Counted from the first letter of the stretch, positions 37,320 to 45,986 are shown. The stretch is DNA of 51,408 nucleotides from Desulfobulbaceae bacterium (GCA_019163135.1 JAFLKR010000117.1:1-51408); one strand, 5' to 3'. Numbers and translations: made by a program. The notes: generated by a model from the sequence alone, not told the origin.

Positions 37320-37385
37320 CGTGTACGGACCCGTACGCACGGTTCTGTGGGCAGACGGGAGCCTTCGGGCTCCCTCTGACCCGAT
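37319..37385 (+). mobile_element. 3' end relic of a group II intron (domains V and VI)
   Basis: Domain V folds as CCGT (37319-37322) with ACGG (37339-37342), a 2-base bulge GC (37337-37338), then GTACG (37323-37327) with CGTAC (37332-37336) and the loop GACC; this is the family hairpin with its 2-nt bulge. Domain VI pairs GGG (37349-37351) with CCC (37380-37382), CAGA with TCTG, and GGGAGCC (37357-37363) with GGCTCCC (37368-37374) around TTCG. A37379 is left bulged, 7 bases before the end, where the branch-point adenosine belongs, and the end is GAT. The 5' strand of domain V (with its AGC triad) is replaced by receiver-domain sequence. Domains I-IV are absent. Confidence 0.7.
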
Positions 37386-37460
37386 TGCTGAAAGACGACA
37401 GCTCTTTTGTTAAGATATCCGACATGTGGGAGAGGTTAAACCCAAAAAGTCACTTTTAAA

Positions 37461-37491
37461 GGCGTGGTGGCGGAATTGTTGAGGTGGCCGG
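37461..37491 (+). other. tRNA-Leu-like fragment
   Basis: GGCGTGGTGGCGGAATTG (37461-37478) matches the first 18 bases of bacterial tRNA-Leu (acceptor, TG, GCGG, AATTG). It is followed directly by TTGAGGT (37479-37485) and GGCCGG, which look like an anticodon loop with GAG and half of its stem. The D-loop part is missing and no T-arm or CCA end follows, so it is not a gene. Nearby, 37388-37459 holds a short open stretch (24 codons) that may be coding debris. The rest of 37386-37588 shows nothing else. Confidence 0.35.
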
Positions 37492-37588
37492 AGAAGGATG
37501 GGACTGCGGTGAAACCTGCCGGCGATGAAACCCTCCCGGTCGACTCCGAGGGGGATGGCAGCGGGGGAGGGCAGGGGCGAGCGGTTGT

Positions 37589-39424
37589 TCAGCCTTGCTT
37601 GCGTTGTTCGAGTTCGTCCCAGCGGTCATAGAGTTGGTCAGCTTCCGTTTGGAGGGCCTGCTGCTCCAGCCAGTACTGCTGTAATTGGGTCGGATTGGCC
37701 ATGACTTCCGGGGAGTTCATCAGCCTTTCGAGCTCTTCCAGCCGGGATTCGGCGGCCAGGATGGTGACCTCCATCTGGTCGTACTCGCGCTGGTCCATGT
37801 AGGAGAGTTTGCCGGTCTTTGGTTTGGCTGCCGGTTTTTCCTTGACTGCGGCGGCGGCCTTTTTCTGCTCGCTCTTTTCCTGATGCTGCAGCATGGCCAG
37901 CCACTGGTCGTAATCGGCAAAATATTCGGCGTGGCCCTGGCCGTCGAAACCAAGCACCAGGTTGCAGACCCGGTCCAGGAGAAAACGGTCGTGGGTGACC
38001 AGCACCAGGGCGCCGGGGAATTCGGAGAGGCTTTCTTCGAGGACGTCGAGAGAGGGGATGTCGAGGTCGTTGGTGGGTTCATCGAGCAAGAGGATGTCGG
38101 CGGGTTGGCGCATCAGTCGAGCGATGAGGATTCGGGCTTGTTCCCCCCCGGAGAGGCGTTCCACCGGGGTCTCCAGTTGATCGGTGCGGAAGAGGAACCG
38201 TTTGGCCCAGGTCACCACGTGTTGGCTTTGGCCGTGGTAGATGACGCTGTCGCCATCCGGGGCCAGGGCGCGGCGTAGAGTGACCGAGGTGTCCAATTGC
38301 TCGCGACGCTGATCAAAGCTGACGATCCGCACGTTTTCGGCGCAGGCGACCGTGCCCTGATCTGGCTTGGGACCGGCGGGATCGCTGGCTCCGGCCAGGA
38401 TATGCATCAGGGTCGATTTGCCGCTGCCGTTGCGGCCGAGCAGTCCCAGGCGCATGCCCGGGGTGAGGGTGATATCGAGCCCGGAAAACAGCGGTGGTCC
38501 GTGAAACCCCTTTGCCATGGCGGCGGCCACCAGCAGTTTCCTGGTCTTGCGCTGGGTGCCTTCAAAAGCGATGCCCACCTGGCCGGCGGAGCGATTTCTG
38601 GTGCGGACCTCGCCAAATTCTTCTTGCAGTCGACCCGCCTCCTCAATCCGGTACTTGGCCTTGGTGGTGCGGGCCTTGGGACCGCGGCGCAGCCATTCGG
38701 TTTCCCGCTTGACCTTGTTGGCCAGTCGTTCTTCCAGATTTTGGCGCTGGAGCAGGTAGTCTGATTTTTTCTCAAGAAAATCGGCGTAGCTCCCCTTTAC
38801 CTGGAAGGAACCTTCGGGATAGATCGGGGCCAATTCAATCACCCGGTTGACCGTGTTCTCAAGAAAACGGCGGTCGTGGCTGACCATGAGCACGGCGGCC
38901 GGACTCTCGGGCAGGGTGGCGCCCAGCAGGTTTTCCAGCCAGAGGATGCCCTCGATGTCCAGATGGTTGGTGGGTTCATCCATAATCAGGACATCGGGCC
39001 GGGTGACCAGGGCCCGGCAGATGGCCAGCCGCTTGCGCCAGCCTCCGGACAGCAGATGGACCGGTTGCAGCGGATCGACGAACTGGGCACGGCTCAACAT
39101 CGCTTGCACCCGGTTGTACTGTTCCGCCTCTTCGATATCCAAGGTCCGCACAGCTTGAAAGAGGTTGTCGGTACAGCTGGCCTCCTCGGTGAAGAGGTCG
39201 TCCTGGGCGACATAGCTGATGCGGATCAGTTTCTGGACAAAAACCGTACCGCGGTCGGCGTGCTCAAGACCGCAGAGGATCTTGAGCAGGGTCGATTTGC
39301 CTGAGCCGTTGGGACCAATCAGGCCGGCCTTGTCGCCGGGACTGAGCATCAGGGTGATGTCGGAAAACAGGGTCTGGGCGCCAAAGGCTTTGGTCAGGCC
39401 CTGGCAGCTGAGGAGGGCGCACAT
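37589..39424 (-). CDS. uup: ABC-F family ATPase, Uup type
   Basis: The 611-residue protein has two ABC ATPase domains without membrane segments: Walker A GPNGSGKSTLL (near 38) and GRNGSGKSTLM (near 333), signatures LSGGWRKRLAICRA and LSGGEQARILIARL, and a linker with the PtIM-like arm. A C-terminal coiled coil of about 80 residues (after 535, AAESRLEELERLMN) is Uup-like. ABC-F proteins act on the ribosome; Uup affects precise excision of transposons in E. coli. Confidence 0.88.
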   Translation of the reverse strand: MCALLSCQGLTKAFGAQTLFSDITLMLSPGDKAGLIGPNGSGKSTLLKILCGLEHADRGTVFVQKLIRISYVAQDDLFTEEASCTDNLFQAVRTLDIEEAEQYNRVQAMLSRAQFVDPLQPVHLLSGGWRKRLAICRALVTRPDVLIMDEPTNHLDIEGILWLENLLGATLPESPAAVLMVSHDRRFLENTVNRVIELAPIYPEGSFQVKGSYADFLEKKSDYLLQRQNLEERLANKVKRETEWLRRGPKARTTKAKYRIEEAGRLQEEFGEVRTRNRSAGQVGIAFEGTQRKTRKLLVAAAMAKGFHGPPLFSGLDITLTPGMRLGLLGRNGSGKSTLMHILAGASDPAGPKPDQGTVACAENVRIVSFDQRREQLDTSVTLRRALAPDGDSVIYHGQSQHVVTWAKRFLFRTDQLETPVERLSGGEQARILIARLMRQPADILLLDEPTNDLDIPSLDVLEESLSEFPGALVLVTHDRFLLDRVCNLVLGFDGQGHAEYFADYDQWLAMLQHQEKSEQKKAAAAVKEKPAAKPKTGKLSYMDQREYDQMEVTILAAESRLEELERLMNSPEVMANPTQLQQYWLEQQALQTEADQLYDRWDELEQRKQG

Positions 39425-39475
39425 GGTAGTCTCGGGCTGGTTTGCAGAATTCCGGTGTCGACAGGTTCTGTTCGA

Positions 39476-40579
39476 TCAGGCAATATCGCCATTAAGGTTG
39501 ATGTCATCGGCCCTGGGGTAGGAGCCGAGCACCTCGTAGTAGGCGCAAATCTGCTTGAGGATATTGCAGGCCTCATAGATGACAGGGTCTTCGATGTGGC
39601 CAATCATGTCGAGGAAGAAAAGATATTTCCATTGTTTGTCCTTGGTGGGCCGGGATTCGATCTTGGCTAGATCGATATTTTTGGCCGAAAGAATGGTCAA
39701 GATTTCATTGAGTGCGCCGGGACGGTTGATTAGACCGATGAGGATCGAAGTCTTGTCGCAGCCGCTCTTTTTCGGCGACCTGCGGCCAATGACCAGGAAG
39801 CGGGTGGTGTTGCCCTGGTAATCCTCAACCCCCCTGACCACTACCTGCAGGCCGTAAGTGTTGACGGCAAGCGAACTGGCGATGGCGCCGATGTTGGGAT
39901 TGTTGGCAGCCATCTGGGCTGCGGTGCCGGTGGAAAAAACATCCAGGGTCGGGATTTTGGGCAGGTTTTTGCGTAACCATTCCCGGCATTGGGCCAGAGG
40001 TTGGGAGTGGGAGGCCACGGTCTGGATGTCTTCGATGTTGCCTGAGCGGCAGACCAGATTATGGGTGATGGCCAGCTGGATTTCGCCGCAGATCTTCACC
40101 TTGTATTTGAGAAAAGCATCGAGTGAGTAAGTCACCGCGCCTTCAATGGAATTTTCTACCGGCACAATTCCGTACTGCACCCGTTCCTTTTCAACTTCCT
40201 CGAAAACTTCGGCGATCGATTCCATCGGTCGATAGTCGGCAGTCTGGCCAAAATACTTAACTCCGGCAAGATGGGAGAAGGTGGCCTCTGGTCCGAGATA
40301 AGCAACGATGGCCTTGCGCTGCGACAGGCGGCAAGTGGTTATTATTTCGTGGAAAATTGAACGGAGGGCCTTGTACGGGAAAATATCGTTGTTATTTTGG
40401 CGGAGTCGTTCGTAGATCTCCAATTCCCGCTGCGGATCCCATTTAGCTCGGTTGGTCTCGCTTTTGAGTTGGCCAATAGTCTTGGCGCAATCAAGGCGTT
40501 CCTTTAATAATTCCAAGATGGTGTCATCTATCTGGTCAATGCGTCCCCGCACTTGCGGGATGTTCCGTTTTTCGTCCAT
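39476..40579 (-). CDS. pheA: bifunctional chorismate mutase/prephenate dehydratase PheA
   Basis: PheA turns chorismate into phenylpyruvate for phenylalanine. The 367-residue protein has an AroQ chorismate mutase domain (1-85, IDQIDDTILELLKERLDC), a prephenate dehydratase domain (about 92-270, AYLGPEATFSHLAG, then TTRFLVIG) and a C-terminal ACT domain with ESRPTKDKQWKYLFFLD (the ESRP motif that binds phenylalanine). ATG 40579 (MDEKRN) was chosen over a 37-residue longer reading. Feedback by Phe is expected. Confidence 0.95.
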   Translation of the reverse strand: MDEKRNIPQVRGRIDQIDDTILELLKERLDCAKTIGQLKSETNRAKWDPQRELEIYERLRQNNNDIFPYKALRSIFHEIITTCRLSQRKAIVAYLGPEATFSHLAGVKYFGQTADYRPMESIAEVFEEVEKERVQYGIVPVENSIEGAVTYSLDAFLKYKVKICGEIQLAITHNLVCRSGNIEDIQTVASHSQPLAQCREWLRKNLPKIPTLDVFSTGTAAQMAANNPNIGAIASSLAVNTYGLQVVVRGVEDYQGNTTRFLVIGRRSPKKSGCDKTSILIGLINRPGALNEILTILSAKNIDLAKIESRPTKDKQWKYLFFLDMIGHIEDPVIYEACNILKQICAYYEVLGSYPRADDINLNGDIA

Positions 40580-41132
40580 GGTATTTACGTGGTTAGAGGA
40601 AGTCGTTGTTCTGGATGGGCCAAACCCGGTGTACAAACGAAAGGTGAAAGCCGGCAGGGTGTTGTTTGTACTTGCCGCTTCGCTGAACAATCCGTGGACT
40701 GGCGAATTTAATAAATCTTCAACTATAGCATTCTTGTCAGCGTAAGGGAATACATAAGGCTTGCATTTCTGGCATCACGAGATTGGTCGTAAGCAGGGAC
40801 ATTTCGAATCAACCACTATAGTAGTTAATCAAGGAGAAATGTTGAGCCAGATTTGTCTTGTTTCTCATCGATTTGATAGCGTTTTTATGGGATGTTTGAA
40901 CAGGATTCTTAAGGGGGAAGCTGATAGAATTTTACCGTCGCGCTGGGTGGGATGCTACGGTTATTGTATTATGCTCTCTCAAATGATAATTATTAGCTTG
41001 TAATGGCAAGGGGGATAGTGTATTATAAAAAAATAAATCAAATAGCACTTTCTTTTTCTGATATCTTGCGCTGTAATTTCATATCATTTGATACCTTAAA
41101 AGTTTTTGCTGATCACCCCCAGAAGATTAAGC
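40580..41132. other. long AT-rich spacer between divergent pheA and RRM gene
   Basis: This 553-base gap has no convincing gene; an 80-codon open stretch (40761-41003) has no ribosome site and no family features. The last 140 bases are very AT-rich, with a short inverted repeat TGATAT/ATATCA near 41060-41090. It probably holds promoters and a long untranslated leader for the RRM gene, as cold-induced genes often have. I see no terminator. Confidence 0.4.
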
Positions 41133-41399
41133 ATGAAACTTTTCATAGGTAGTCTCCCTTATAATATCACCGAGCCTGAGCTCACAGAACTCTGTGGCAA
41201 GTTTGGCAGTGTTGTCAGCGCCAAACTTATTGTTGATCAGTTCTCTGGGCAATCCAAGGGATTCGGTTTTGTCGAGATGTCTAGTCGATCGGAAGGGCAT
41301 AAGGCGATGGACGGATTGAATGGCAAGGAATATAATCATCGTACGCTTGTCTGTAACGAAGCGAAACCTCCGGCCAAAAAAGGCCAACGTCGCAGATAG
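41133..41399 (+). CDS. RRM-domain RNA-binding protein
   Basis: The 88-residue protein is one RNA-recognition motif: RNP2 LFIGSL (3-8) and RNP1 KGFGFVEM (near 47-54), with a basic tail (KPPAKKGQRRR). Such small RRM proteins occur in cyanobacteria and many Proteobacteria and bind RNA, often in the cold. ATG 41133 gives the canonical MKLFIG start; the ribosome site is weak. It precedes the DEAD-box helicase by 249 bases. Confidence 0.92.
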   Translation: MKLFIGSLPYNITEPELTELCGKFGSVVSAKLIVDQFSGQSKGFGFVEMSSRSEGHKAMDGLNGKEYNHRTLVCNEAKPPAKKGQRRR

Positions 41400-41648
41400 G
41401 GCCTGTTATCCCCCTCCCCAATAATACATCTATTTACGTGCCTATCAGACATTGGACTGATAAACTCCTCAAGCTGACCACCTGTTGGTCGCTTGTCGTG
41501 CAAGCACGATCTTTCTGCCGCAGCCGCGGCAGGGTTTTGTCCATAATTTTCAAGCTATCAACAATGATTCGTTGCCAGAGATCCTGCGTTGCAACAATGT
41601 GCAGTGAACTGATCATGGAGTACTGTCTGTTTGATGGCAGGAGTAGTA

Positions 41649-42914
41649 ATGAGTTTTAGCGATTTTAATTTCAACACCCACATTTCCAAAGCGATTCAGG
41701 ATTGTGGTTACACCGCACCAACACCTATCCAGAAGCAGGCAATAATCCCCATTTTAGAGCGGCGTGATCTTCTGGGCCTGGCGCAGACCGGAACCGGAAA
41801 GACCGCGGCATTCATTCTGCCGACCGTGCAGCACCTCATGGAGACTTCAGGAAAGCAGGTCAGGGTTTTGATTGTTGCCCCGACTAGAGAGTTGGCGGAG
41901 CAGATCAATGATTTTACCAAAACCATCATCCAAGGGACCCGTCTACGGAGCATGGCCATCTACGGTGGTGTCAGCAAGTTGGCCCAAATCACCAGGATAC
42001 GTAACGGCGTTGATATCGTCGTCGCCTGCCCTGGGCGTCTGCTGGATATTCTCAATGACAAGGCGATTAATTTGAGCCATGTCGAGACCCTGATTCTTGA
42101 TGAAGCCGATCATATGTTCGACAAGGGATTTCTTCCCGATATCCGCCGGATATTGCGACAAATTCCTAAGGAAAGACAATCCTTGGTTTTTTCCGCGACC
42201 ATGCCAGGTGAAATCAGGCATCTTGCCGAAGATATTCTGACCAATCCAGTAACCGTGCAGATCAATCATACCCGGTCAGTGAAGAGTATTTCTCATCAGG
42301 TGTATGCGGTCGAGCAGGGGCAGAAAACCGAATTGCTCGTCCACCTGCTTAAGCTTGATCATATCGAAACTACATTGGTTTTCACCCGAACCAAATTTAA
42401 AGCAAAAAATCTGGCGCTCAAGTTGTCGCAAGCCGGTTTCAAGGCCACATCCCTTCAGGGGAATCTTTCACAGAACAAACGGCAGGAAGCGCTTGAAGGC
42501 TTTAAAGATGGTACCTTCAAAATCCTGGTGGCCACCGATATTGCCGCACGGGGAATTGATGTCACCGGTATTTCTCATGTCATTAATTATGATATGCCGG
42601 ACACCGCCGAGGCCTATATTCACCGCACCGGTCGGACCGGTAGAGCGGCCTGCACCGGTGAAGCCCTGACCTTTGCTACGACTGAGGACAATCGGATGGT
42701 CCGTACCATAGAGCAGTCGTTGGAAGGCAAGATGCAGCGTCAACCCGTTGACCCTGCGGTGCTTGCTTCCCGGCACGCCGAACCGGATACCCGTTCTAAC
42801 GAACGCAGAAGGATGCCAGTCGGCAACAAAGCCAAAACTGCATCAGGCACACAACGTCCGCGCAACAGATCGGCAGCCTCAGGCGTTTTTGGTTTTTCAG
42901 GCCGCACCAAATAA
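41649..42914 (+). CDS. DEAD-box RNA helicase, RhlE type
   Basis: The 421-residue protein has all helicase motifs: Q motif (PTPIQKQAI), I AQTGTGKT, Ia PTRELAEQ, II DEAD, III SAT, V DIAARGID and VI HRTGRTGR. The basic C-terminus (NERRRMPVGNKAKTASG) is RhlE-like. RhlE proteins unwind rRNA intermediates and mRNA. AGGAG (41639-41643) precedes ATG 41649. It lies between the RRM and CspA genes, a cold-adaptation setting. Confidence 0.93.
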   Translation: MSFSDFNFNTHISKAIQDCGYTAPTPIQKQAIIPILERRDLLGLAQTGTGKTAAFILPTVQHLMETSGKQVRVLIVAPTRELAEQINDFTKTIIQGTRLRSMAIYGGVSKLAQITRIRNGVDIVVACPGRLLDILNDKAINLSHVETLILDEADHMFDKGFLPDIRRILRQIPKERQSLVFSATMPGEIRHLAEDILTNPVTVQINHTRSVKSISHQVYAVEQGQKTELLVHLLKLDHIETTLVFTRTKFKAKNLALKLSQAGFKATSLQGNLSQNKRQEALEGFKDGTFKILVATDIAARGIDVTGISHVINYDMPDTAEAYIHRTGRTGRAACTGEALTFATTEDNRMVRTIEQSLEGKMQRQPVDPAVLASRHAEPDTRSNERRRMPVGNKAKTASGTQRPRNRSAASGVFGFSGRTK

Positions 42915-42981
42915 AAAACGGACTTTATGCAAAAAACATATATTACTGCATGATCCTTTCGATTATACAGTGTATTACCAA

Positions 42982-43041
42982 TGGTCCCAAAGTGGGGCCA
43001 ACCACCCAACTGTGCGACATGTTCGCACAACGAAAAAGGAG
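42982..43041 (+). promoter_or_regulatory. cspA leader with tandem hairpins
   Basis: TGGTCCC (42982-42988) pairs with GGGGCCA (42994-43000, one G-U). A second stem, TGTGCGA (43011-43017) with TCGCACA (43023-43029), follows and ends 4 bases before the ribosome site AAAAAGGAG (43033-43041). Structured leaders of this kind control cold-shock mRNAs by temperature; here the function is inference. Confidence 0.5.
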
Positions 43042-43049
43042 TAGTTACA

Positions 43050-43250
43050 ATGGCTGAAGGAACTGTAAAATGGTTTAATGATTCTAAAGGTTTTGGCTTT
43101 ATCGAGCAAGATGGCGGCAAGGATGTATTTGTACATCATTCCGCTATCCAGGCTGACGGGTTCAAATCCCTCCAGGAGGGAGAACGCGTAAGCTTCAATG
43201 TGGTTGATGGCGCCAAAGGCCCGTCAGCTGCAAATGTCGTAAAACGCTGA
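43050..43250 (+). CDS. cspA: cold-shock protein, CspA family
   Basis: The 66-residue protein is one cold-shock domain with both nucleic-acid motifs, KGFGFIEQD (13-21) and VFVHHSAI (26-33). It binds single-stranded RNA as a chaperone. AAAAAGGAG lies 8 bases before ATG 43050. It has its own structured leader and a strong terminator. Confidence 0.96.
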   Translation: MAEGTVKWFNDSKGFGFIEQDGGKDVFVHHSAIQADGFKSLQEGERVSFNVVDGAKGPSAANVVKR

Positions 43251-43272
43251 TCTTTAGTCTGTCGTGATATTA

Positions 43273-43303
43273 AAACCCCGCCTTGTGCGGGGTTTGTTGT
43301 TTG
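43273..43303 (+). terminator. rho-independent terminator of cspA
   Basis: AAACCCCGC (43273-43281) pairs with GCGGGGTTT (43287-43295) around CTTGT, followed by GTTGTTTG. Stem of nine pairs, 22 bases after the stop. Confidence 0.85.
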
Positions 43304-43339
43304 TATTACTTCAACCACCGATGTCAACGGGAGAGAGTC

Positions 43340-43546
43340 TTGGCCAAACGAACTAATTATAAACATGAAAAACGGACCAAAGAACTGGATAAGCAAAAAA
43401 AGAAAGAAGCGAAGAAAGAACGAAAATTGAACAAGGAAAGAACAGACCTAGACGACGACCTACTCAGCGAGAACCAACTCGGCGAGGAACAAGTTGGCGA
43501 GGAACAAGTTGGGGCGGAACCACAGGAACAGGAAGGAAATTTATAA
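43340..43546 (+). CDS. small basic-then-acidic protein
   Basis: A TTG start at 43340 is preceded by GGGAGAGAG. It gives 68 residues beginning MAKRTNYKHEKRTKELDKQ, with a highly basic first half (Lys-rich) and an acidic second half with a short repeat (GEEQV twice, from a 15-base DNA duplication near 43485-43515). Similar tiny basic proteins beginning MAxRTNxxxEKRxKEL are common in Geobacter-like bacteria; role unknown, possibly nucleic-acid binding. It sits after the cspA terminator. Confidence 0.65.
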   Translation: MAKRTNYKHEKRTKELDKQKKKEAKKERKLNKERTDLDDDLLSENQLGEEQVGEEQVGAEPQEQEGNL

Positions 43547-43754
43547 TTTCAGTCTGTCCCCCCTCTGTTTGTTTTCGTGTTTGGAACACAGTTTTTGTGC
43601 TGCACACTTGGGACGGTGAGAAACCTTTTTTGGGTAGCGATTCCGAGAATCTGCACCTCAAATTGTTAGCACGATAAGTGCACCAGCTGTTAAACCTACG
43701 CACTTTTTAGATCGTTTCCATCTTTTTTTTAGTATACCAAATGGTTAGATTTAT

Positions 43755-43889
43755 TCATTTCTCTGGCCAGCCTTGCAAGTAGTTTTTATTCTTCGTCAGT
43801 TTCACTCCATCAATAGCCATTTTTTCAGCATATGTTTCAGCCTGATTTAAAGGGCTTACAGGTAAGGAATTTCCCCTTCCCACAAACAT
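43755..43889 (-). CDS. possible 44-residue ORF coupled to the kinase-fold gene
   Basis: An ATG at 43889 lies 6 bases after the TGA of the kinase-fold gene, with GAGAG as a weak ribosome site. It codes for 44 residues with LNQAETYAEKMAIDGVKLTK in the middle and GWPEK at the end. The composition is soluble and helical with no membrane part. The base composition is more AT-rich than in neighbours. No family is recognised; it may be a small partner, or chance. The remaining 43547-43754 shows only short hairpins (for example GTGTT/AACAC near 43578). Confidence 0.4.
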   Translation of the reverse strand: MFVGRGNSLPVSPLNQAETYAEKMAIDGVKLTKNKNYLQGWPEK

Positions 43890-43895
43890 TTGCTC

Positions 43896-44891
43896 TCACG
43901 AGACCCGCAGCTTTAGTAGAGCGGTGCTGAGATCGGTGTATAGTTCCTCCACGGTTTCATAAAAGACATCAGCACCCGCAGAAAAGTGGAGTAAAATGTT
44001 GTTGAGTATATCAGGAATATAAGGGAAAAGTTTTTGCAGGTTAACTATCCGGTTTTGTGAAAGTAGCGAGAAATCGGCTGGAGTGAGGGCCTGCACCACT
44101 GCAGCGCCCATGGTCGGGTCGGCCAATACCTCCCGCGGATGATAATCCCCCCGTCCAGTAAGATATATTAGGATATTACCCAACTCAAAGAGATCGAGGG
44201 CAAAGGGTTTTTCCGGTAAGTAAAAATCGTAGTCAAAATCGATCCAGTAGTAGATGCCCGTGTTCCGGTCGACAAAGATGTGATCACGGCGGATATCGCC
44301 GTGCCGGAAACCGTTTCGGTGGAGAAAACCGATGGCCTGCAGGCTACTAAGGAACTGTTCGAGAATTTGGGGTAGTTCCTTGGAAAAATAGTCCCTGTGA
44401 GAACTCTCGCTGTGGATGACCTTATCCAGACGATTGCCGCAAACCGGAGCCAGCACTCGCACCAGATTGCCGACGGCATCCAGCAAGGTTTCGCCTTGCA
44501 TGAAATGGGGTTGGCCTTGTACCAACTCAAGAATTCTAGCTTCCTTTTCCGGGCTACGGTAGCAGGTCACCGTTAATTGCCCCAGGCGCATGTCAAAGGT
44601 TTCTTTGAAGACCAGTTTAACGATGTAATTCCTCCCCGTTGCCAGATCCTCGACCTTGGGAACCCAGGGCTTGATTTGCTCATCAACACCGAATCTCCCC
44701 TCTTTGGTGTAGGAGGTGATCAAAAAATATCGGCCCTCTGCCGCGATGATGTCGCCGTAATCGATTGAGGTGAAATCGGTGGTGTCGGTAAAAACCCGTG
44801 ATGGCCGCCGCAAACTGCGAGTGACCCGGTGGTTTTTCAAGGTTCGGATGATGGGTTCCGGTAGCGAGTCGATTGAAGAATAGACAGCCAT
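43896..44891 (-). CDS. divergent protein-kinase-fold protein
   Basis: The 331-residue protein has a kinase-like core: FRHGDIRRDHIFVD (HGD replaces HRD; the catalytic Asp is kept) and a metal-binding DFD in YYWIDFDYDF, which replaces DFG. An upstream Lys in IVKLVFKE may be the ATP Lys. The pattern resembles LPS- or aminoglycoside-type small-molecule kinases and atypical Ser/Thr kinases. Its ATG shares one base with the UspA TAA (TAATG), so translation is coupled. ATG 44891 is preferred over 44906, which would overlap UspA by 16 bases. Substrate unknown. Confidence 0.75.
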   Translation of the reverse strand: MAVYSSIDSLPEPIIRTLKNHRVTRSLRRPSRVFTDTTDFTSIDYGDIIAAEGRYFLITSYTKEGRFGVDEQIKPWVPKVEDLATGRNYIVKLVFKETFDMRLGQLTVTCYRSPEKEARILELVQGQPHFMQGETLLDAVGNLVRVLAPVCGNRLDKVIHSESSHRDYFSKELPQILEQFLSSLQAIGFLHRNGFRHGDIRRDHIFVDRNTGIYYWIDFDYDFYLPEKPFALDLFELGNILIYLTGRGDYHPREVLADPTMGAAVVQALTPADFSLLSQNRIVNLQKLFPYIPDILNNILLHFSAGADVFYETVEELYTDLSTALLKLRVS

Positions 44892-45346
44892 TATCCGATC
44901 ACCCACACGGCTATGTCCCTGCCATTATGGATCAGGGCGTTGGAGATAGAGCCGAATAGGAATTCTTCGGCCTTGGAGATGCCACGTTTGCCAACAACGA
45001 TTGTGCCGTAGTTTTCTAGCTCCTGCAATTCAAGAATGGCGGCGCTGATCGACTGTTGACCGGCGATTCGACAGCGGGAACTGATGGCATGGGCGCCAAT
45101 CCCATAGCCTTGCAGGACTTTTTTTGCTTGGGCAAAGAGCATCTTGGCTCTTTCTTCCTGTTCCGTCTTGTATCCATCCAAGTTGGCTCCGGATTGATAG
45201 TAATCAGGAGGTGGTTCGGGATAGATGTGGAGCAGGCAGAGATGCACCTCAGCCAGATGACCGACTATGCTGCCAACGTATTCGACTGCATTGATTGATC
45301 GGGGAGAATCGTCGATGGCGATGATGATGCGTTTCCAGTCACTCAT
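44891..45346 (-). CDS. universal stress protein, UspA family
   Basis: The 151-residue protein has IIIAIDDSPRS at its start and the ATP motif VGKRGISKAEEFLFGSISN (GxxGx9GS), so it belongs to the ATP-binding group. A perfect AGGAGG precedes ATG 45346; an earlier in-frame ATG at 45367 overlaps that site. It is coupled to the kinase-fold gene, which suggests a signalling pair. Confidence 0.92.
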   Translation of the reverse strand: MSDWKRIIIAIDDSPRSINAVEYVGSIVGHLAEVHLCLLHIYPEPPPDYYQSGANLDGYKTEQEERAKMLFAQAKKVLQGYGIGAHAISSRCRIAGQQSISAAILELQELENYGTIVVGKRGISKAEEFLFGSISNALIHNGRDIAVWVIG

Positions 45347-45494
45347 ATCCAGCCTCCTCGTTCCCATAGGGAAACATCGTGCCTGATGAAGGGATTCCGG
45401 TCAGCATGATATAACAATAAATGCTTTGGAACCTGAAAACAACGGGATCATCGGTAATGGATGAAATTTTTTGGAGCGATCGTCGGAAAAAGGT

Positions 45495-45986
45495 TCAGGC
45501 TTCCATGCGTCCGGCGGTGTGAACGAAAAAGAGTTTCCAGGTTTCCGATGTGTTGAGAATCGAAGCGCCGATGGTTTTGCCGTCCCAACCAGTGCTTTCC
45601 CATTTTGGTTGTATGTGCAGTATTGGTATGCTGGGGTTATCGTTGGAAAAAACCGTCAGTTGTCTGGCGCTGCGGTAGAGTTGTTCTGGGAGATTGCGTA
45701 GACAGATACCGCAGAGCGAGATGTTATCAACCAAGGCGGTAGCAAAAAGGCAGCCATCGGTAACTTGAACCGTCGTTTCTGTTAAATTGATGCGGGGATA
45801 CCGCCGTTGGTCTGCAGCCGTCAGGTGGCGATCGTTCCCGCTTACCCCATGGTCGACCTGGTCGCGATCAGGTGCAAGCGTATCTGTAGATCGTGTCAGC
45901 AGTCCTCTAATGGCCCGCAACAGTTTTAGCAGAGACGGCACCGGAAAACGACGACCCGATGATTCTGTTGTTGGATGCGACACCAT
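45495..45986 (-). CDS. PilZ-domain protein
   Basis: The 163-residue protein has a PilZ c-di-GMP-binding domain in its second half: RxxxR in DQRRYPRINL (near 60-67) and DNISLCGICL (near 86-95), the DxSxxG motif. The first 55 residues are unstructured and basic. It would bind c-di-GMP and relay it to a partner. It has no operon partner here; the HD-GYP pseudogene at 6710 is the other c-di-GMP gene in the window. Confidence 0.85.
   Translation of the reverse strand: MVSHPTTESSGRRFPVPSLLKLLRAIRGLLTRSTDTLAPDRDQVDHGVSGNDRHLTAADQRRYPRINLTETTVQVTDGCLFATALVDNISLCGICLRNLPEQLYRSARQLTVFSNDNPSIPILHIQPKWESTGWDGKTIGASILNTSETWKLFFVHTAGRMEA

Noticed and set aside
37349-37382. Rho-independent terminator
   Set aside because: The stem has no T tract and its bulged A and adjoining domain V hairpin fit a group II intron end better.
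40761-41003. 80-codon open stretch in the pheA-RRM spacer
   Set aside because: No ribosome site, mixed cysteine-rich composition and no recognisable family.
43485-43515. Short tandem duplication as microsatellite
   Set aside because: It is only a two-copy 15-base repeat inside a small gene and keeps its frame.
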